Notes: a model not told the origin generated them from the sequence alone. DNA of 64,000 nt from Runella slithyformis DSM 19594 (GCF_000218895.1 NC_015703.1:3051001-3115000), one strand, 5' to 3'. Counted from the stretch's first letter, positions 27,119 through 35,737 are shown. Program-made: numbers and translations.

Positions 27119-27541
27119 ATGAAAGAGCAATATGAAGAAAAGACCGTGGTAGGCATACTGCAGGACTTACAGGAAAGAGGATATACGATTGATTTCGGTA
27201 CCGAATCATCAGACGAGTTTATGGAAAAAGTGATGAAGGCTGAAAAACATCATTACGCACCCGCCGAAAATGAACATCAGTTGGTAGACCTGTACGTACG
27301 CGAAGTCCACCGGATCGAAGGTATGTCTAACCCCTCCGACAACGCCATCATCTATGCCATCGAAACCGCTAAGGGCGACAAAGGCTTTCTGCTCAATGCC
27401 TACGGGGTCTATAGTGAAGACAAACAGGCAGAAAATGAGTCCGTTACTCCTCAGCAGGTTTCGTCCGAAAACGTTTACGATAATAATAAGCCCGGAGAAG
27501 CGGCGCAGGAAGACACGCCCATTGACATAGCCGTCATATAG
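27119..27541 (+). CDS. Conserved hypothetical protein
   Basis: A 140-residue acidic cytoplasmic protein that I cannot assign firmly. The first 100 residues form an alpha/beta fold with [40 protein letters not shown] and [20 protein letters not shown]. The last 35 residues are low complexity and rich in Gln/Glu/Pro/Ser, probably disordered. Similar proteins in related genomes carry a dubious phosphoribosylpyrophosphate synthetase label; no PRPP-binding motif is visible, so I do not adopt it. It starts after the sequence AGAGTT and stands alone between intergenic regions in the stress cluster. Confidence 0.7.
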   Translation: MKEQYEEKTVVGILQDLQERGYTIDFGTESSDEFMEKVMKAEKHHYAPAENEHQLVDLYVREVHRIEGMSNPSDNAIIYAIETAKGDKGFLLNAYGVYSEDKQAENESVTPQQVSSENVYDNNKPGEAAQEDTPIDIAVI

Positions 27542-27658
27542 TTTGAACGGTCTCCTTCTTCCTCCAAAAGTACAGGGTGTTTTCTGTCGTATCACTGTCT
27601 GTGTACGGTAGTAAACACCCTTTTTTGCGTCATTGACTGCCGAATCCTGTCAGGTAAA

Positions 27659-27689
27659 TTTGGGCAACCCCTTCGGGTTCGTAACTTTG
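27659..27689 (+). promoter_or_regulatory. Bacteroidota-type promoter of proB
   Basis: TTTG (27659-27662), 19-nt spacer, TAACTTTG (27682-27689) match the TTTG/TAnnTTTG consensus exactly. The start of transcription would be near 27695, 13 nt before the ATG at 27708, which rules out the longer open frame from 27633. Confidence 0.8.
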
Positions 27690-27707
27690 CCGCAAAGATT
27701 ACAATTC

Positions 27708-28739
27708 ATGTCAAAACCCATCTTAGTACTGAAATTCGGGAGCGCAGCCATTACAAAAGGCAATGGCGAGCTGAATCAATTGGTCATGGTTGAGATTGCG
27801 CGACAGGTCGCGCAGTTGTACGCAGAATATCATTTGGTGATTGTGTCGTCGGGAGCGGTAGCGGCCGGCCGGCAATATATCCGTCATTATGCCGGCGAGA
27901 TCGCCCAGCGGAAAGCCGCCGCTGCGATCGGAAACCTGCTGTTGTTGAATAAATACGCGCAGTTTTTTGCCCCTTACGAGATTCCCGTGGCCCAAAGCCT
28001 TTGCGAGCGGGGGCATTTTGCCAACCGGGATCAGTTTTTGCAGATGAAAGAAACCTTTCAGGAACTGTGGGACAACGGCATCATTCCGATCGTAAACGAA
28101 AATGACGTGGTCAGCAGCCGGGAGTTAAAATTTTCGGACAACGACGAATTGGCCACCCTCATCGCCGTTGGTTTCGGGGCCGATACGCTGATGCTCTGTA
28201 CGTCGGTCGGCGGTTTGCTTGATGACCGGGGAACGATCATTCGCAAAGTAGCACAGGTCAATGATGTGTTTAAATATGTACGGACCGATAAATCCAGCGT
28301 AGGTTTGGGCGGAATGACCTCTAAGCTGACCTTCGCCAAACTGGCCATGCGCATGGGTATTCGGACCATTATCTTTGGCATGGCCGAACCCGACAGTATT
28401 TTAAGAGCGCTGCGCGAAGAAACGGGAACGGTGTTTGCGCCGCAGGAAAGTGCCCTTTCGGCCCGCAATCGCTGGCTCGGGAGCGGTAGCCTGGTGGCAG
28501 GTCGTATCCGTATCGACAGCGGAGCCGCTCAGGCGCTGCAAAATCGAAAAAGCCTGTTAGCAGTAGGTATCAAAGAAGTGGAAGGAGATTTTGAAGCAGG
28601 GGAAGCCGTCGAAATTGTGGATGAAGAAGGTGCGTCGGTGGCGGTGGCAAAGGCCAAAGAGGCGTCCGGTATAATTACGAAAAACCTTCGGACCCAAAAT
28701 TTTGAAGTGGCCAATGCCAATGATATAGTGTTGCTTTAA
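27708..28739 (+). CDS. proB: Glutamate 5-kinase
   Basis: First enzyme of proline synthesis: phosphorylates L-glutamate with ATP in the cytoplasm. The start at 27708 is set by the promoter just upstream and by the family N-terminus (SKPILVLKFGSAAITKG). Amino-acid-kinase motifs follow: LVIVSSGAVAAGRQYI, GIIPIVNENDVVSS and FSDNDELATLIA, then GTGGM-type VGLGGMTSKLTFAKLAMRMG. The C-terminal 85 residues form a PUA domain (ALQNRKSLLAVGIKEVEGDF). The length of 343 is slightly under the usual 365. The partner proA is not in this window. A bidirectional terminator follows. Confidence 0.92.
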   Translation: MSKPILVLKFGSAAITKGNGELNQLVMVEIARQVAQLYAEYHLVIVSSGAVAAGRQYIRHYAGEIAQRKAAAAIGNLLLLNKYAQFFAPYEIPVAQSLCERGHFANRDQFLQMKETFQELWDNGIIPIVNENDVVSSRELKFSDNDELATLIAVGFGADTLMLCTSVGGLLDDRGTIIRKVAQVNDVFKYVRTDKSSVGLGGMTSKLTFAKLAMRMGIRTIIFGMAEPDSILRALREETGTVFAPQESALSARNRWLGSGSLVAGRIRIDSGAAQALQNRKSLLAVGIKEVEGDFEAGEAVEIVDEEGASVAVAKAKEASGIITKNLRTQNFEVANANDIVLL

Positions 28740-28755
28740 ATTATTGCCCATTATG

Positions 28756-28793
28756 AGAAACTACCCGCACAGTGCTGTGGTTACGGTTTCTCA
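28756..28793. repeat. Nested inverted repeat after proB
   Basis: GAGAAAC (28756-28762) pairs with GTTTCTC (28787-28793), and CACAG/CTGTG (28769-28780) lie inside. The right arm continues as CGGTTTCTCAAAACCGC, which recurs nearly unchanged at 57811-57827. Confidence 0.6.
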
Positions 28794-28819
28794 AAACCGC
28801 AACTCCTTCATACCTACTA

Positions 28820-28852
28820 AAACGCCCCGCTTCTTTCAAAAGCGGGGCGTTT
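28820..28852. terminator. Bidirectional terminator between proB and hsp20
   Basis: AAACGCCCCGCTT (28820-28832) and AAGCGGGGCGTTT (28840-28852) form a 13-bp stem over a 7-nt loop between convergent genes. Confidence 0.85.
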
Positions 28853-28877
28853 GCTACCCTTGATTTACTCTTCACAA

Positions 28878-29309
28878 TTAGCCGATTTCGATCGTACGGG
28901 GTGTTTTTTTCGCTTCTTCTTTCTTGGGAAGTTCAATCTTCAACACACCGTCGGTATAAGCAGCGTTGATCTGCTCGCTGTCAATGGTGTTTGGTAACGT
29001 AAACGCACGACGGAAGCTTGTAAAGCTGAACTCTTTGCGCGTGTATTTTTCGGTGCTTTCTTCGTTTTTCTGCTCCTTTTGGGCCGAGATGGTCAATACG
29101 TTGTTTTCCAGATTGATCTTGAAATCTTCTTTTTTCAAGCCGGGAGCGGCTACTTCCAGCCGGAAACCACCCTCATGTTCTGCAATATTGACGGCAGGTA
29201 CGCCGTAGTTGCTTAAGGTTGCAGGGGCAAAAATGTCATTCATATCTTTGCCGAATACATTTCCGAATAAAGTGGGGAAATTGCCGTTTGTTTTTACTAA
29301 GGTTGCCAT
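28878..29309 (-). CDS. Hsp20/alpha-crystallin small heat-shock protein
   Basis: ATP-independent chaperone that holds unfolding proteins in the cytoplasm. The alpha-crystallin domain spans about residues 35-130: VPAVNIAEHEGGFRLEVAAP, GLKKEDFKINLENNVLTISA and FSFTSFRRAFTLPNTIDSEQ, then AAYTDGVLKIELPKKEE with the conserved G-V-L motif. The C-terminal extension has TPRTIEIG in place of the common I-x-I motif near the end. At 143 residues it is normal. The long upstream region with paired TGACA/TGTC palindromes may carry its heat-shock control. Confidence 0.96.
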   Translation of the reverse strand: MATLVKTNGNFPTLFGNVFGKDMNDIFAPATLSNYGVPAVNIAEHEGGFRLEVAAPGLKKEDFKINLENNVLTISAQKEQKNEESTEKYTRKEFSFTSFRRAFTLPNTIDSEQINAAYTDGVLKIELPKKEEAKKTPRTIEIG

Positions 29310-29775
29310 GGTTGTTATTGTTTTACTTTTTTAAGGTTTCTGATTCATTGCCCTGCGGCGACGGTTATATAGTATCAACTTTTGTACCACCTGCCCCGGA
29401 AAATAAGAGTGATATTTGCATGTTTTTGAATAAAGCATTGATTATCAATGTGATAATGTCTGAGGGTGGATTTTTTAGGCTGTTTTTGGTGATGACAAAA
29501 TGTCTTAATTGTTGATTTTTTGACAATTTTTTAGTGACATAATGTCGTTTTGTATGAGTGGGGGCATTCGGCACACTTGCAGCAGTAACGTGGGGATAGG
29601 CATCCTTATGCTGACCTTTGATCAGTGAGCGGGCTTTTATGAACAAAACATGCAGTGCCGGGGGCGGAGATGATGAGAAATTCCGTAAAGAAAACGACAT
29701 AAATTTGGTTTTTTGGCATAATTTCTTTCATTTGCATAGGTTATTCCTTCAAATCCTTTCATAAACTTCTTTCTA
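29310..29775. other. hsp20-RDD divergent intergenic region
   Basis: The 466-bp gap is AT-rich and carries two 12-bp near-palindromes (29493-29504 and 29535-29546). A minus-strand TATATAAC about 55 bp ahead of hsp20 could be a -10-like element. The ORFs crossing it show no protein-like composition. Confidence 0.5.
29493..29546. promoter_or_regulatory. Paired TGACA-NN-ATGTC sites, putative operator
   Basis: TGACAAAATGTC (29493-29504) and TGACATAATGTC (29535-29546) are 42 bp apart centre to centre, four helical turns. Each has GACA/TGTC arms around three bases. A further half site, TGACA, starts at 29521. Regulator unknown. Confidence 0.45.
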
Positions 29776-30255
29776 ATGGACAAATCACAACTCGCCGGTT
29801 TTGGCAACTGTTTGGTGGCCCAAATCATTGACAGTATCATTTTGGGTATTGCTTTTTCACTTTTGCTGATCCCTTTCGGAGGAATTGCGGCATTGATCGG
29901 GCTGAATTCCGACAGCATGGAAAACTCGTCAGATGAAGCGGCTGCGGCACTCATCGGCTTAGCCGGCGTCAGCTTGGCAGGGCTGATCTTATTCAGCCTG
30001 ATCGCGCCCTTTATCTATGAAGCATTAATGATCAGCTCAGCCAAGCAGGCAACGCTCGGAAAGATCATCATGAAAATTAAAGTGGTCGGTCCGGCAGGAG
30101 AGCGCCTTACGTTTGGATAGGCCGTGGGGCGGTCGCTGATAAAATACATCAGCAGCAACTTATGTATTTTGTTGTGGTTGTGGCCGTTGTTTAACCCCGA
30201 AGAGCAGGCCCTGCACGATTTGGTTATCAAAAGTTACGTCGTAAAAAGCGCCTGA
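29776..30255 (+). pseudogene. RDD-family membrane protein interrupted by in-frame TAG
   Basis: RDD proteins are small multi-helix membrane proteins of mostly unknown, partly transporter-like function. The first 114 codons give AGFGNCLVAQIIDSIILGIA, a second helix pair and the conserved QATLGKIIMKIKVVGPAGER. At 30118-30120 the frame hits TAG, but the same frame continues to a TGA at 30253-30255 with AVGRSLIKYISSNL, a hydrophobic stretch and EEQALHDLVIKSYVV, the expected RDD C-terminus with its LHD motif. The codon at the stop normally starts the QA..R or RA..R segment, so CAG to TAG is the simplest change. The full frame overlaps the next gene as TGATG. Either a pseudogene, a truncated product or a sequencing error. 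Confidence 0.85.
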
Positions 30256-30632
30256 TGTTCAGAAAGGCAGTACTCACGGTAACGGCCCTGGCCCTTACCG
30301 TTTTTTATTTTTATGTAGATCCTGCCGTACATTCTTTCGGTCCTCCCTGCCCGGTACATTATACTACAGGTTGGTATTGCTGGGGGTGCGGCGGGCAACG
30401 GGCCTTTCATGCCCTGCTTCACGGTCGATTTATCACCGCCTTTCATTCCAATTTACTGGTTTATCCGGTAATTTTGGTGGCAGCTGTCTTTCTGTATGCT
30501 GAGTTAAGTGATAGGCCCGCGGCCCGGCATTGGCTTCGTCATCGGTACGTGGCGGCAGTTGTATTGACGGTGTTTATTGCTTTTACGATACTCCGAAATC
30601 TGAGGGGCTTTGAATTTTTGGTGCCGCGCTGA
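30255..30632 (+). CDS. DUF2752 membrane protein
   Basis: Small membrane protein with the DUF2752 signature CPVHYTTGWYCWGCGGQRAF followed by HALLHGRFITAFHSN. Three hydrophobic segments are visible (about residues 5-20, 57-75, 95-112). The three Cys in the signature could bind metal or form a disulfide; function is unknown. Its ATG overlaps the stop of the full-length RDD frame (TGATG), a sign of translational coupling that would be weakened by the premature TAG upstream. A terminator follows directly. Confidence 0.88.
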   Translation: MFRKAVLTVTALALTVFYFYVDPAVHSFGPPCPVHYTTGWYCWGCGGQRAFHALLHGRFITAFHSNLLVYPVILVAAVFLYAELSDRPAARHWLRHRYVAAVVLTVFIAFTILRNLRGFEFLVPR

Positions 30633-30646
30633 TATTCCCTTGAATA

Positions 30647-30670
30647 AAAAGGCAGACTTATCTGCCTTTT
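30647..30670 (+). terminator. Terminator after the DUF2752 gene
   Basis: AAAAGGCAGA and TCTGCCTTTT form the stem over a CTTA loop, followed by an AT-rich stretch that ends in TATTTTTG (30673-30680), a possible -7 element for the next gene. Confidence 0.85.
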
Positions 30671-30700
30671 ATTATTTTTGCGCTTCTTTAACCACTAATT

Positions 30701-31723
30701 ATGCCCACTGAAATGCCTATTGACCTTCGGTCCGATACGATTACCAAACCTACTCAACCCATGCTCGAAGCCATGTTTTCGGCTGCTGTCGGCGATGATG
30801 TGTTTGGGGATGACCCTACTGTGAACGCGCTGGAAGAAAAAGCGGCTCGCCTGTTTGGCATGGAAGCGGCTTTGTTTTGTGCTTCGGGCACGATGACCAA
30901 TCAATTGGCGATCCGGGTGCATACGCGTCCCGGAAATGAAGTGATCTGTGATAAAAATTCCCACATATACCTCTACGAAGGGGGAGGAGTGGCGCTGAAT
31001 TCGTTCAGTTCCGTCAAATTATTGGACGGGGACCGCGGTCGTTTGAATGCGCAGCAGGTCCGGGATGCCGTCAATAACCCTCAGGATGTTCATGCGGCGG
31101 TTTCGCGCTTGGTCTCGCTCGAAAACACGATGAATAAAGGGGGTGGATGTTATTATGATTTATCCGAGATTCAGGCCATCCGCCTGGTATGTAATGAACA
31201 TGCCCTCGGTCTGCATTTGGACGGAGCGCGACTGTTTAATGCGCTGGTCGAAACGGGTGAAAGTCCCTTGGAATACGGGCGTATTTTTGACAGTATCAGC
31301 ATTTGTCTATCCAAAGGATTGGGCTGTCCGGTGGGGTCATTATTACTGGGTACCAAAGAGTTTATCACACAGGCCCGACGTTTTCGAAAAGTAATGGGCG
31401 GCGGATGGCGTCAGGCGGGGTATCTGGCAGCCGCAGGGATCTATGCCCTTGATCACCACGTTGAGCGCCTCAAAGAAGATCATGCCCGTGCGCGTGCCAT
31501 CGGCACAATGCTCCGACGATTGCCTGAGGTAGAGGAGATTTTTCCAATCGATACCAACATTGTCATCTTCCGTTTGCCGGATACGATCCCGGCGGTTGAT
31601 TATGTAGCCCAACTGGCCCAAAAAGGCATTCGTGCCGTCACCTTCGGTAAACACCTTGTACGGTTTGTGACGCACCTGGATTTCACGGACCAACAGTTGG
31701 AAGAATTGGAAAAAAGATTCTGA
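30701..31723 (+). CDS. ltaE: Low-specificity L-threonine aldolase
   Basis: PLP enzyme that cleaves L-threonine or L-allo-threonine to glycine and acetaldehyde in the cytoplasm. The N-terminus IDLRSDTITKPTQPMLEAMF is diagnostic, followed by GDDVFGDDPTVNALEEKAA and FCASGTMTNQLAIRVHTRPG. The PLP-binding Lys is K205 in SICLSKGLGCPVGSLLLG. HLDGARLFNA contains the conserved Asp that contacts the pyridine ring. The length of 340 is normal. A second ATG at 30713 is possible. It stands alone between a terminator and a short ORF; no other threonine genes are near. Confidence 0.95.
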   Translation: MPTEMPIDLRSDTITKPTQPMLEAMFSAAVGDDVFGDDPTVNALEEKAARLFGMEAALFCASGTMTNQLAIRVHTRPGNEVICDKNSHIYLYEGGGVALNSFSSVKLLDGDRGRLNAQQVRDAVNNPQDVHAAVSRLVSLENTMNKGGGCYYDLSEIQAIRLVCNEHALGLHLDGARLFNALVETGESPLEYGRIFDSISICLSKGLGCPVGSLLLGTKEFITQARRFRKVMGGGWRQAGYLAAAGIYALDHHVERLKEDHARARAIGTMLRRLPEVEEIFPIDTNIVIFRLPDTIPAVDYVAQLAQKGIRAVTFGKHLVRFVTHLDFTDQQLEELEKRF

Positions 31724-31874
31724 AAAGTTCTTAAAATACGTATTTCTACGCTTGGGTAACAGCAGGAAAATTGGCACTTTTGTTGCTGTAAATAGTAGAC
31801 AGACAAAACAGGTCTTTTGTCCGGTTTTACGCCCCAAATGTTCATTTTCTCATTTCTAAATCATCCATGAAGCC

Positions 31875-31964
31875 GTGAAAAAGGTAGTCAAACTCCTGTC
31901 GGTAGCATTGGCAGTAAGTGCAGCGGTTTATACCCTTAAAAAACTGCAGGCAAAAAAAGTATAA
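31875..31964 (+). CDS. Possible 29-residue single-helix membrane peptide
   Basis: A GTG-started frame encodes a basic-hydrophobic-basic peptide: MKKVVKLLSVALAVSAAVYT then LKKLQAKKV. This shape is typical of small inner-membrane proteins. It sits in a 316-bp gap and is followed 32 nt later by a strong terminator hairpin, which argues that something upstream is transcribed in this direction. No ribosome binding site stands out, and threonine aldolase readthrough could explain the terminator. Confidence 0.35.
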   Translation: MKKVVKLLSVALAVSAAVYTLKKLQAKKV

Positions 31965-31996
31965 GTTGAGCCTCATTGTGTGACTCCTTTCTTTTC

Positions 31997-32030
31997 AAAA
32001 ATCGCCGTTGAGGAATCAACGGCGATTTTT
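31997..32030. terminator. Bidirectional terminator
   Basis: AAAAATCGCCGTTGA (31997-32011) and TCAACGGCGATTTTT (32016-32030) form a perfect 15-bp stem over GGAA, with T-runs on both strands. Confidence 0.9.
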
Positions 32031-32039
32031 GTTTGTTCC

Positions 32040-33323
32040 CTATTCAACGGTATTGGTGAGTTCACATTGTTTAAAGGGAAGGATATCCCGGTCGACGGCC
32101 TGCCGTAAAATGTCAGTTGCCTTTTCCGAAAGAGCCATTGATTCACTAATGTGCCCCATTTCGTATTGTATTCTGCTCAATAAACAATAGGCATGGGCGG
32201 CTTCGAGACTTTCGTCCCACTCCGTTTGGGGCAGGTGTTCCAAGGCCCGGCGCAGATTTTGCACCGCTGCCGGGTAAAAGGAACGCCCTTGATAAAACTG
32301 AATGATACCGTGCAGATAATAATAAAACAGAGGCCGGGACTTCGGAGAAATCAACTCCTTAGGGATCGGACTATACTCGGGTGGTGAATGATACGGGTGA
32401 GGAGAGATAAGGTAATCACCAAGGTGGAACGCAATCAAAGCAGATACGTCAAACGGGCTATGCTCATCAATCAGCTCCGCCAATTCGCGGTTGAGCTGTT
32501 GGACCATTTCGTTTTTACCCAGTACTTCCGCCGCTTTTAGCAGATTATATTTAAGCGTAAGGCGGTGCCTGAGCAAATCAATGCCCCGTTTTTCCGTCTC
32601 CGGGAGATATCGGTCGATCTTCCATGCAATATCCCATAGCTTTGAAGTAAGTGCAGCATTCGAAAGTTTACGGGCGTCGTACACGAATACGGTATTGAAT
32701 GCCTTCAAAAATGACTCGGTGGCAATCTCCTGCATGGCAAACTCAGTGAGTTTCTCAAGCTCTTCAAGGTGTTTTCTTTGGGTTTTAGCGTGTTTGTGGG
32801 TCTCGGCGGCAGAAAGATTGCCTACCAAAAAATAGTGTTCGATCTTTTCAATATCAAACGTGAGCGACAATGCCGTCAGATCGGCATTGCGTATCAGCAA
32901 CTTTTGCTTTTGGGTTTCTTCAAACAATTGCTGAATACGATCCCGTGCGATTGTTGCCAACCAATTTTCATCGCCTTGGGGCGGTTCGCCCATCCATTTT
33001 TTGAAGTCGTCGTACGTAGAGAAATCCGCAAACTCAACATCTCTTCCAATCATGCCGCATACCTTAGTGAGTGTTGCTTCATCGAAACTGCAATTCCAGG
33101 GAGAGCGGCGCATTTTACAATATACCTTTTTCATGCTCTCCACTCCGGACACCGTCGTGTCGGCCGGTACTTCGCCTGTCTTTCGAAGGTGTTTGGCAAA
33201 CCAAGCGGTCTGTTCCACTCCGCTGGGTCGGGCAGAGGGATGTCCGCCAATGGCCAGATCACAATACTTAGCCATGGCCCCCATATAATACGGGGAATGT
33301 TTTTTGTTTTTGTTACGCGGCAT
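32040..33323 (-). CDS. Helical protein of unknown function
   Basis: I do not recognise this 427-residue protein. The ATG at 33323 (MPRNKNKKHSPYYMGAMAKY) is preferred to the TTG at 33365. The basic first 60 residues and a Cys-containing KKVYCKMRRSPWNCSFDEAT region are followed by an almost wholly helical rest. Residues 120-427 look like TPR-type repeats, for example FYYYLHGIIQFYQGRSFYPA, AAVQNLRRALEHLPQTEWDE and AHAYCLLSRIQYEMGHISES. No signal peptide or membrane helix is seen, so a cytoplasmic scaffold role is plausible. It stands alone, divergent from DUF502. Confidence 0.65.
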   Translation of the reverse strand: MPRNKNKKHSPYYMGAMAKYCDLAIGGHPSARPSGVEQTAWFAKHLRKTGEVPADTTVSGVESMKKVYCKMRRSPWNCSFDEATLTKVCGMIGRDVEFADFSTYDDFKKWMGEPPQGDENWLATIARDRIQQLFEETQKQKLLIRNADLTALSLTFDIEKIEHYFLVGNLSAAETHKHAKTQRKHLEELEKLTEFAMQEIATESFLKAFNTVFVYDARKLSNAALTSKLWDIAWKIDRYLPETEKRGIDLLRHRLTLKYNLLKAAEVLGKNEMVQQLNRELAELIDEHSPFDVSALIAFHLGDYLISPHPYHSPPEYSPIPKELISPKSRPLFYYYLHGIIQFYQGRSFYPAAVQNLRRALEHLPQTEWDESLEAAHAYCLLSRIQYEMGHISESMALSEKATDILRQAVDRDILPFKQCELTNTVE

Positions 33324-33800
33324 ATGGGTGATTAAGTTAGAATGACACCATACAACGAGTCGCAATTCTTTTAAGACAGGTAAATCAGAAGGGGTAGAAA
33401 AATTCCTGAGTCGTAAATTTCAAATAAAATTTCATAGCAATAAAATAATGCATCAATTTTAGCGATTCTTTTTTTTAGAACTTTTTACATGGTTTCTGTA
33501 CAGATTCCGGAAATTTGCTGCCCCAACCTTTCCCCTTACGATTATCATCAAATGCCGAATGCTGACCATCTCAATCCGATAAAAGAGAGGTCATCCCGAC
33601 GCACCGGTCTTTTAGGGATGCCCTCAAAACGGTTACATAAAAGATATCTCTGTGTCATTTTCGGGAAATATTTTCCTCAATCCACGCAGGCTTCAAGGAA
33701 CTTATGTAAAACAATCGCAGTTAACCGGACAAATCCCCCCTGAGCAATTGATGCCGCGGCACTGAGCGAAGGAGAGTAAAAACTATTATTCAGCAGTTAA
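33324..33800. other. Intergenic region upstream of the DUF502 gene
   Basis: The 477-bp stretch begins AT-rich and turns more mixed after 33480. No tRNA, hairpin or strong promoter was found. An 84-codon frame at 33489-33743 has protein-unlike composition (many Pro, Cys, Ser and Arg, no hydrophobic pattern) and is not supported. Confidence 0.45.
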
Positions 33801-34391
33801 ATGCTAAAAAAACGTATCGTTAAACGTATTGCGGCGTATTTTGTTCGTGGGCTTGTATTAGTAGCGCCCACTTATTTTACCTTTGTGATTATCAAAGAAG
33901 GGATTGGTTATTTAGACAGTATTCTTCCCATTTACATTGATACAAGTGATAAGCAAACGCTTTATCTGCCCGGGCTGGGACTCCTGATCATTCTTTCCGG
34001 TATTGTTTTTTTGGGCTTTATTTTCTCCCGTTTTGTGCCGCAGTCGTTTTTTTCATTTGGAGAAAGTATTCTGAAGCGGTTGCCTTTGGTGAGCCTTATT
34101 TATTATTCTTTTAAAGATTTGATCACGGCGTTTGTAGGAGACAAACGTAAGTTCAACCAACCGGTGCTCATTACGGTCAATGCGCAGTATAATGTTAAAA
34201 AATTAGGATTCATTACCCAAACCGATTTGACAAACCCGGCATTGGAAGGCTTTGTGGCAGTTTATTGCCCTCATTCGTACGCTTTTTCGGGAGAGCTTTT
34301 TATTGTTTCGGCAGAGCATATTCAACCGGTCGATATCTCAAGTGCCGACGTAATGAAAATGATCATCTCGGGCGGCGTATCCATCAAATAA
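33801..34391 (+). CDS. DUF502 membrane protein
   Basis: Two membrane helices (about 12-30, LVLVAPTYFTFVIIKEGI, and 52-75, LPGLGLLIILSGIVFLGFIF) followed by a conserved cytoplasmic domain with LIYYSFKDLITAFVGDKRKF and a Pro-Val-Leu strand, as in the DUF502 family. The function of DUF502 is not established. The length of 196 is normal. The stop lies inside the first arm of a bidirectional terminator shared with the convergent transferase gene. It seems to be a single-gene unit. Confidence 0.92.
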   Translation: MLKKRIVKRIAAYFVRGLVLVAPTYFTFVIIKEGIGYLDSILPIYIDTSDKQTLYLPGLGLLIILSGIVFLGFIFSRFVPQSFFSFGESILKRLPLVSLIYYSFKDLITAFVGDKRKFNQPVLITVNAQYNVKKLGFITQTDLTNPALEGFVAVYCPHSYAFSGELFIVSAEHIQPVDISSADVMKMIISGGVSIK

Positions 34392-34420
34392 AAAAAGAGA
34401 GGTGAGAGCCTCTCTTTTTT
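34391..34420. terminator. Bidirectional terminator
   Basis: AAAAAAGAGAGG (34391-34402) and CCTCTCTTTTTT (34409-34420) form a 12-bp stem between convergent genes. Confidence 0.9.
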
Positions 34421-34421
34421 A

Positions 34422-35636
34422 TTATAGTCCTTTGATAAACCGCTTGGCCCATGAATAGCGTTGGGTGCGTACGTCGGGTGCTTTCCATACGGCAGCCCAG
34501 GTCAACTGTCGTTTCAGTTTCAAAGCGCGCATTTTTAAAGCATAACCTGCGAGCAAATAAAGGCAGAAAAGTCCTACCAATACAAAGAATGCCTGCGTGT
34601 TGGTGATATACTTAAAAGTCAAAAAATAACCTATGACATTGACGATGGTCATGCTCCAAAACGTAATTGATGTTTGGAAATGATTCATGCCATTATCCAA
34701 TAAAACATGGTGCATGTGATTACGATCCGCTTTGAAAGGAGAGCGGCGATTAAGAATGCGTACCAGGAATACTCGCAGTGTATCAAAAATAGGAACGATC
34801 AACAAGACTACAGCCAGGATGGGGGCATTGAAAAAAGCACTGCTGTCGTGAATATAGGTGACGTTGAGCCGAATGAACTTTACGGCAAAAAACGCCAACA
34901 GAAATCCTACAATGAGCGAGCCTGTATCACCCATAAAAATTTTACTGGTTTTGGAAAAATTAAACCGAAGAAATCCCAGCAAGGCACCTGACATGGAAAA
35001 CGCCATACAGGCCATGGAGAAATGGTGATTAAGCAGAAACCAAGTGCCAAAGCTTAGGCCCGCAATAAAGGCAATTCCACCCGCCAGACCATCCACACCA
35101 TCAATGAGGTTAATGGCATTGATCAGGGCAATAAATATGAAAATAGTGAAGGGAATACTCACTAAATCAGGGATTTGATGAATACCGAATATCCCGAAAA
35201 AATTATCGACTTTCAGCCCGCCCAAGAGAATAAGCGTAGAAACGGCCAATACCTGAAGCAACAGTTTTTTGTTGGGATCAAGCACCAGAATATCATCTTT
35301 CAGGCCCAAAAAGAACAAAATGGTCAGGCCTACCACGGCAAGGCTTGTAAGGTAAGCATCGGTATTTTCGTTGGTATGAGGCCAAAGAAAATGAGCGATC
35401 AGCAGCGAGGCATAAATGGCAATACCGCCGAATTCGGGGGTTTCCTGCTGGTGAGCACTGCGGAAATTGGGCTTCTTTTTCAGTTCCAATAATCCGCTAA
35501 TATTGATGATAACGGGGATAGATGTAACGGATACGGCACAGGCAACCAAAAAAGATATGAGGCATTGATACACCTCATGTTGAAGGATATTTTGGTATTG
35601 TGTCCGGAGTACATCTATAAGTATATCTGCATTCAT
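34422..35636 (-). CDS. MraY/WecA-like polyprenyl-phosphate sugar-1-phosphate transferase
   Basis: Inner-membrane enzyme that starts a lipid-linked glycan by moving a HexNAc-1-phosphate from a UDP sugar to undecaprenyl phosphate. About ten membrane helices are visible. Catalytic motifs are intact: GLKDDILVLDPNKKLL (Mg-binding DD), NAINLIDGVDGLAGG, FMGDTGSLIVGF and the cytosolic RRSPFKADRNHMHHVLL His loop typical of WecA-type rather than MraY-type enzymes. It heads the left side of a surface-polysaccharide group with two GT2 genes and an acetyltransferase, all on the minus strand. The acceptor sugar cannot be deduced. Confidence 0.93.
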   Translation of the reverse strand: MNADILIDVLRTQYQNILQHEVYQCLISFLVACAVSVTSIPVIINISGLLELKKKPNFRSAHQQETPEFGGIAIYASLLIAHFLWPHTNENTDAYLTSLAVVGLTILFFLGLKDDILVLDPNKKLLLQVLAVSTLILLGGLKVDNFFGIFGIHQIPDLVSIPFTIFIFIALINAINLIDGVDGLAGGIAFIAGLSFGTWFLLNHHFSMACMAFSMSGALLGFLRFNFSKTSKIFMGDTGSLIVGFLLAFFAVKFIRLNVTYIHDSSAFFNAPILAVVLLIVPIFDTLRVFLVRILNRRSPFKADRNHMHHVLLDNGMNHFQTSITFWSMTIVNVIGYFLTFKYITNTQAFFVLVGLFCLYLLAGYALKMRALKLKRQLTWAAVWKAPDVRTQRYSWAKRFIKGL

Positions 35637-35737
35637 AAGTTCATTCTGTGCTTATTTTGCCTTCACAACCGGAGGGCAAAAATTAAAAAAAATAGGTTAC
35701 CGAACAAAAATCAGAGGCGAAAATAAAGAGCGATTTA

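Noticed and set aside
30118-30120. TAG read as pyrrolysine or another recoded residue
   Set aside because: No recoding signal is seen and related proteins normally have an ordinary residue there; a point mutation or sequencing error is simpler.
33489-33743. 84-codon plus-strand frame before the DUF502 gene
   Set aside because: Composition is unlike a protein and no ribosome binding site or promoter supports it.
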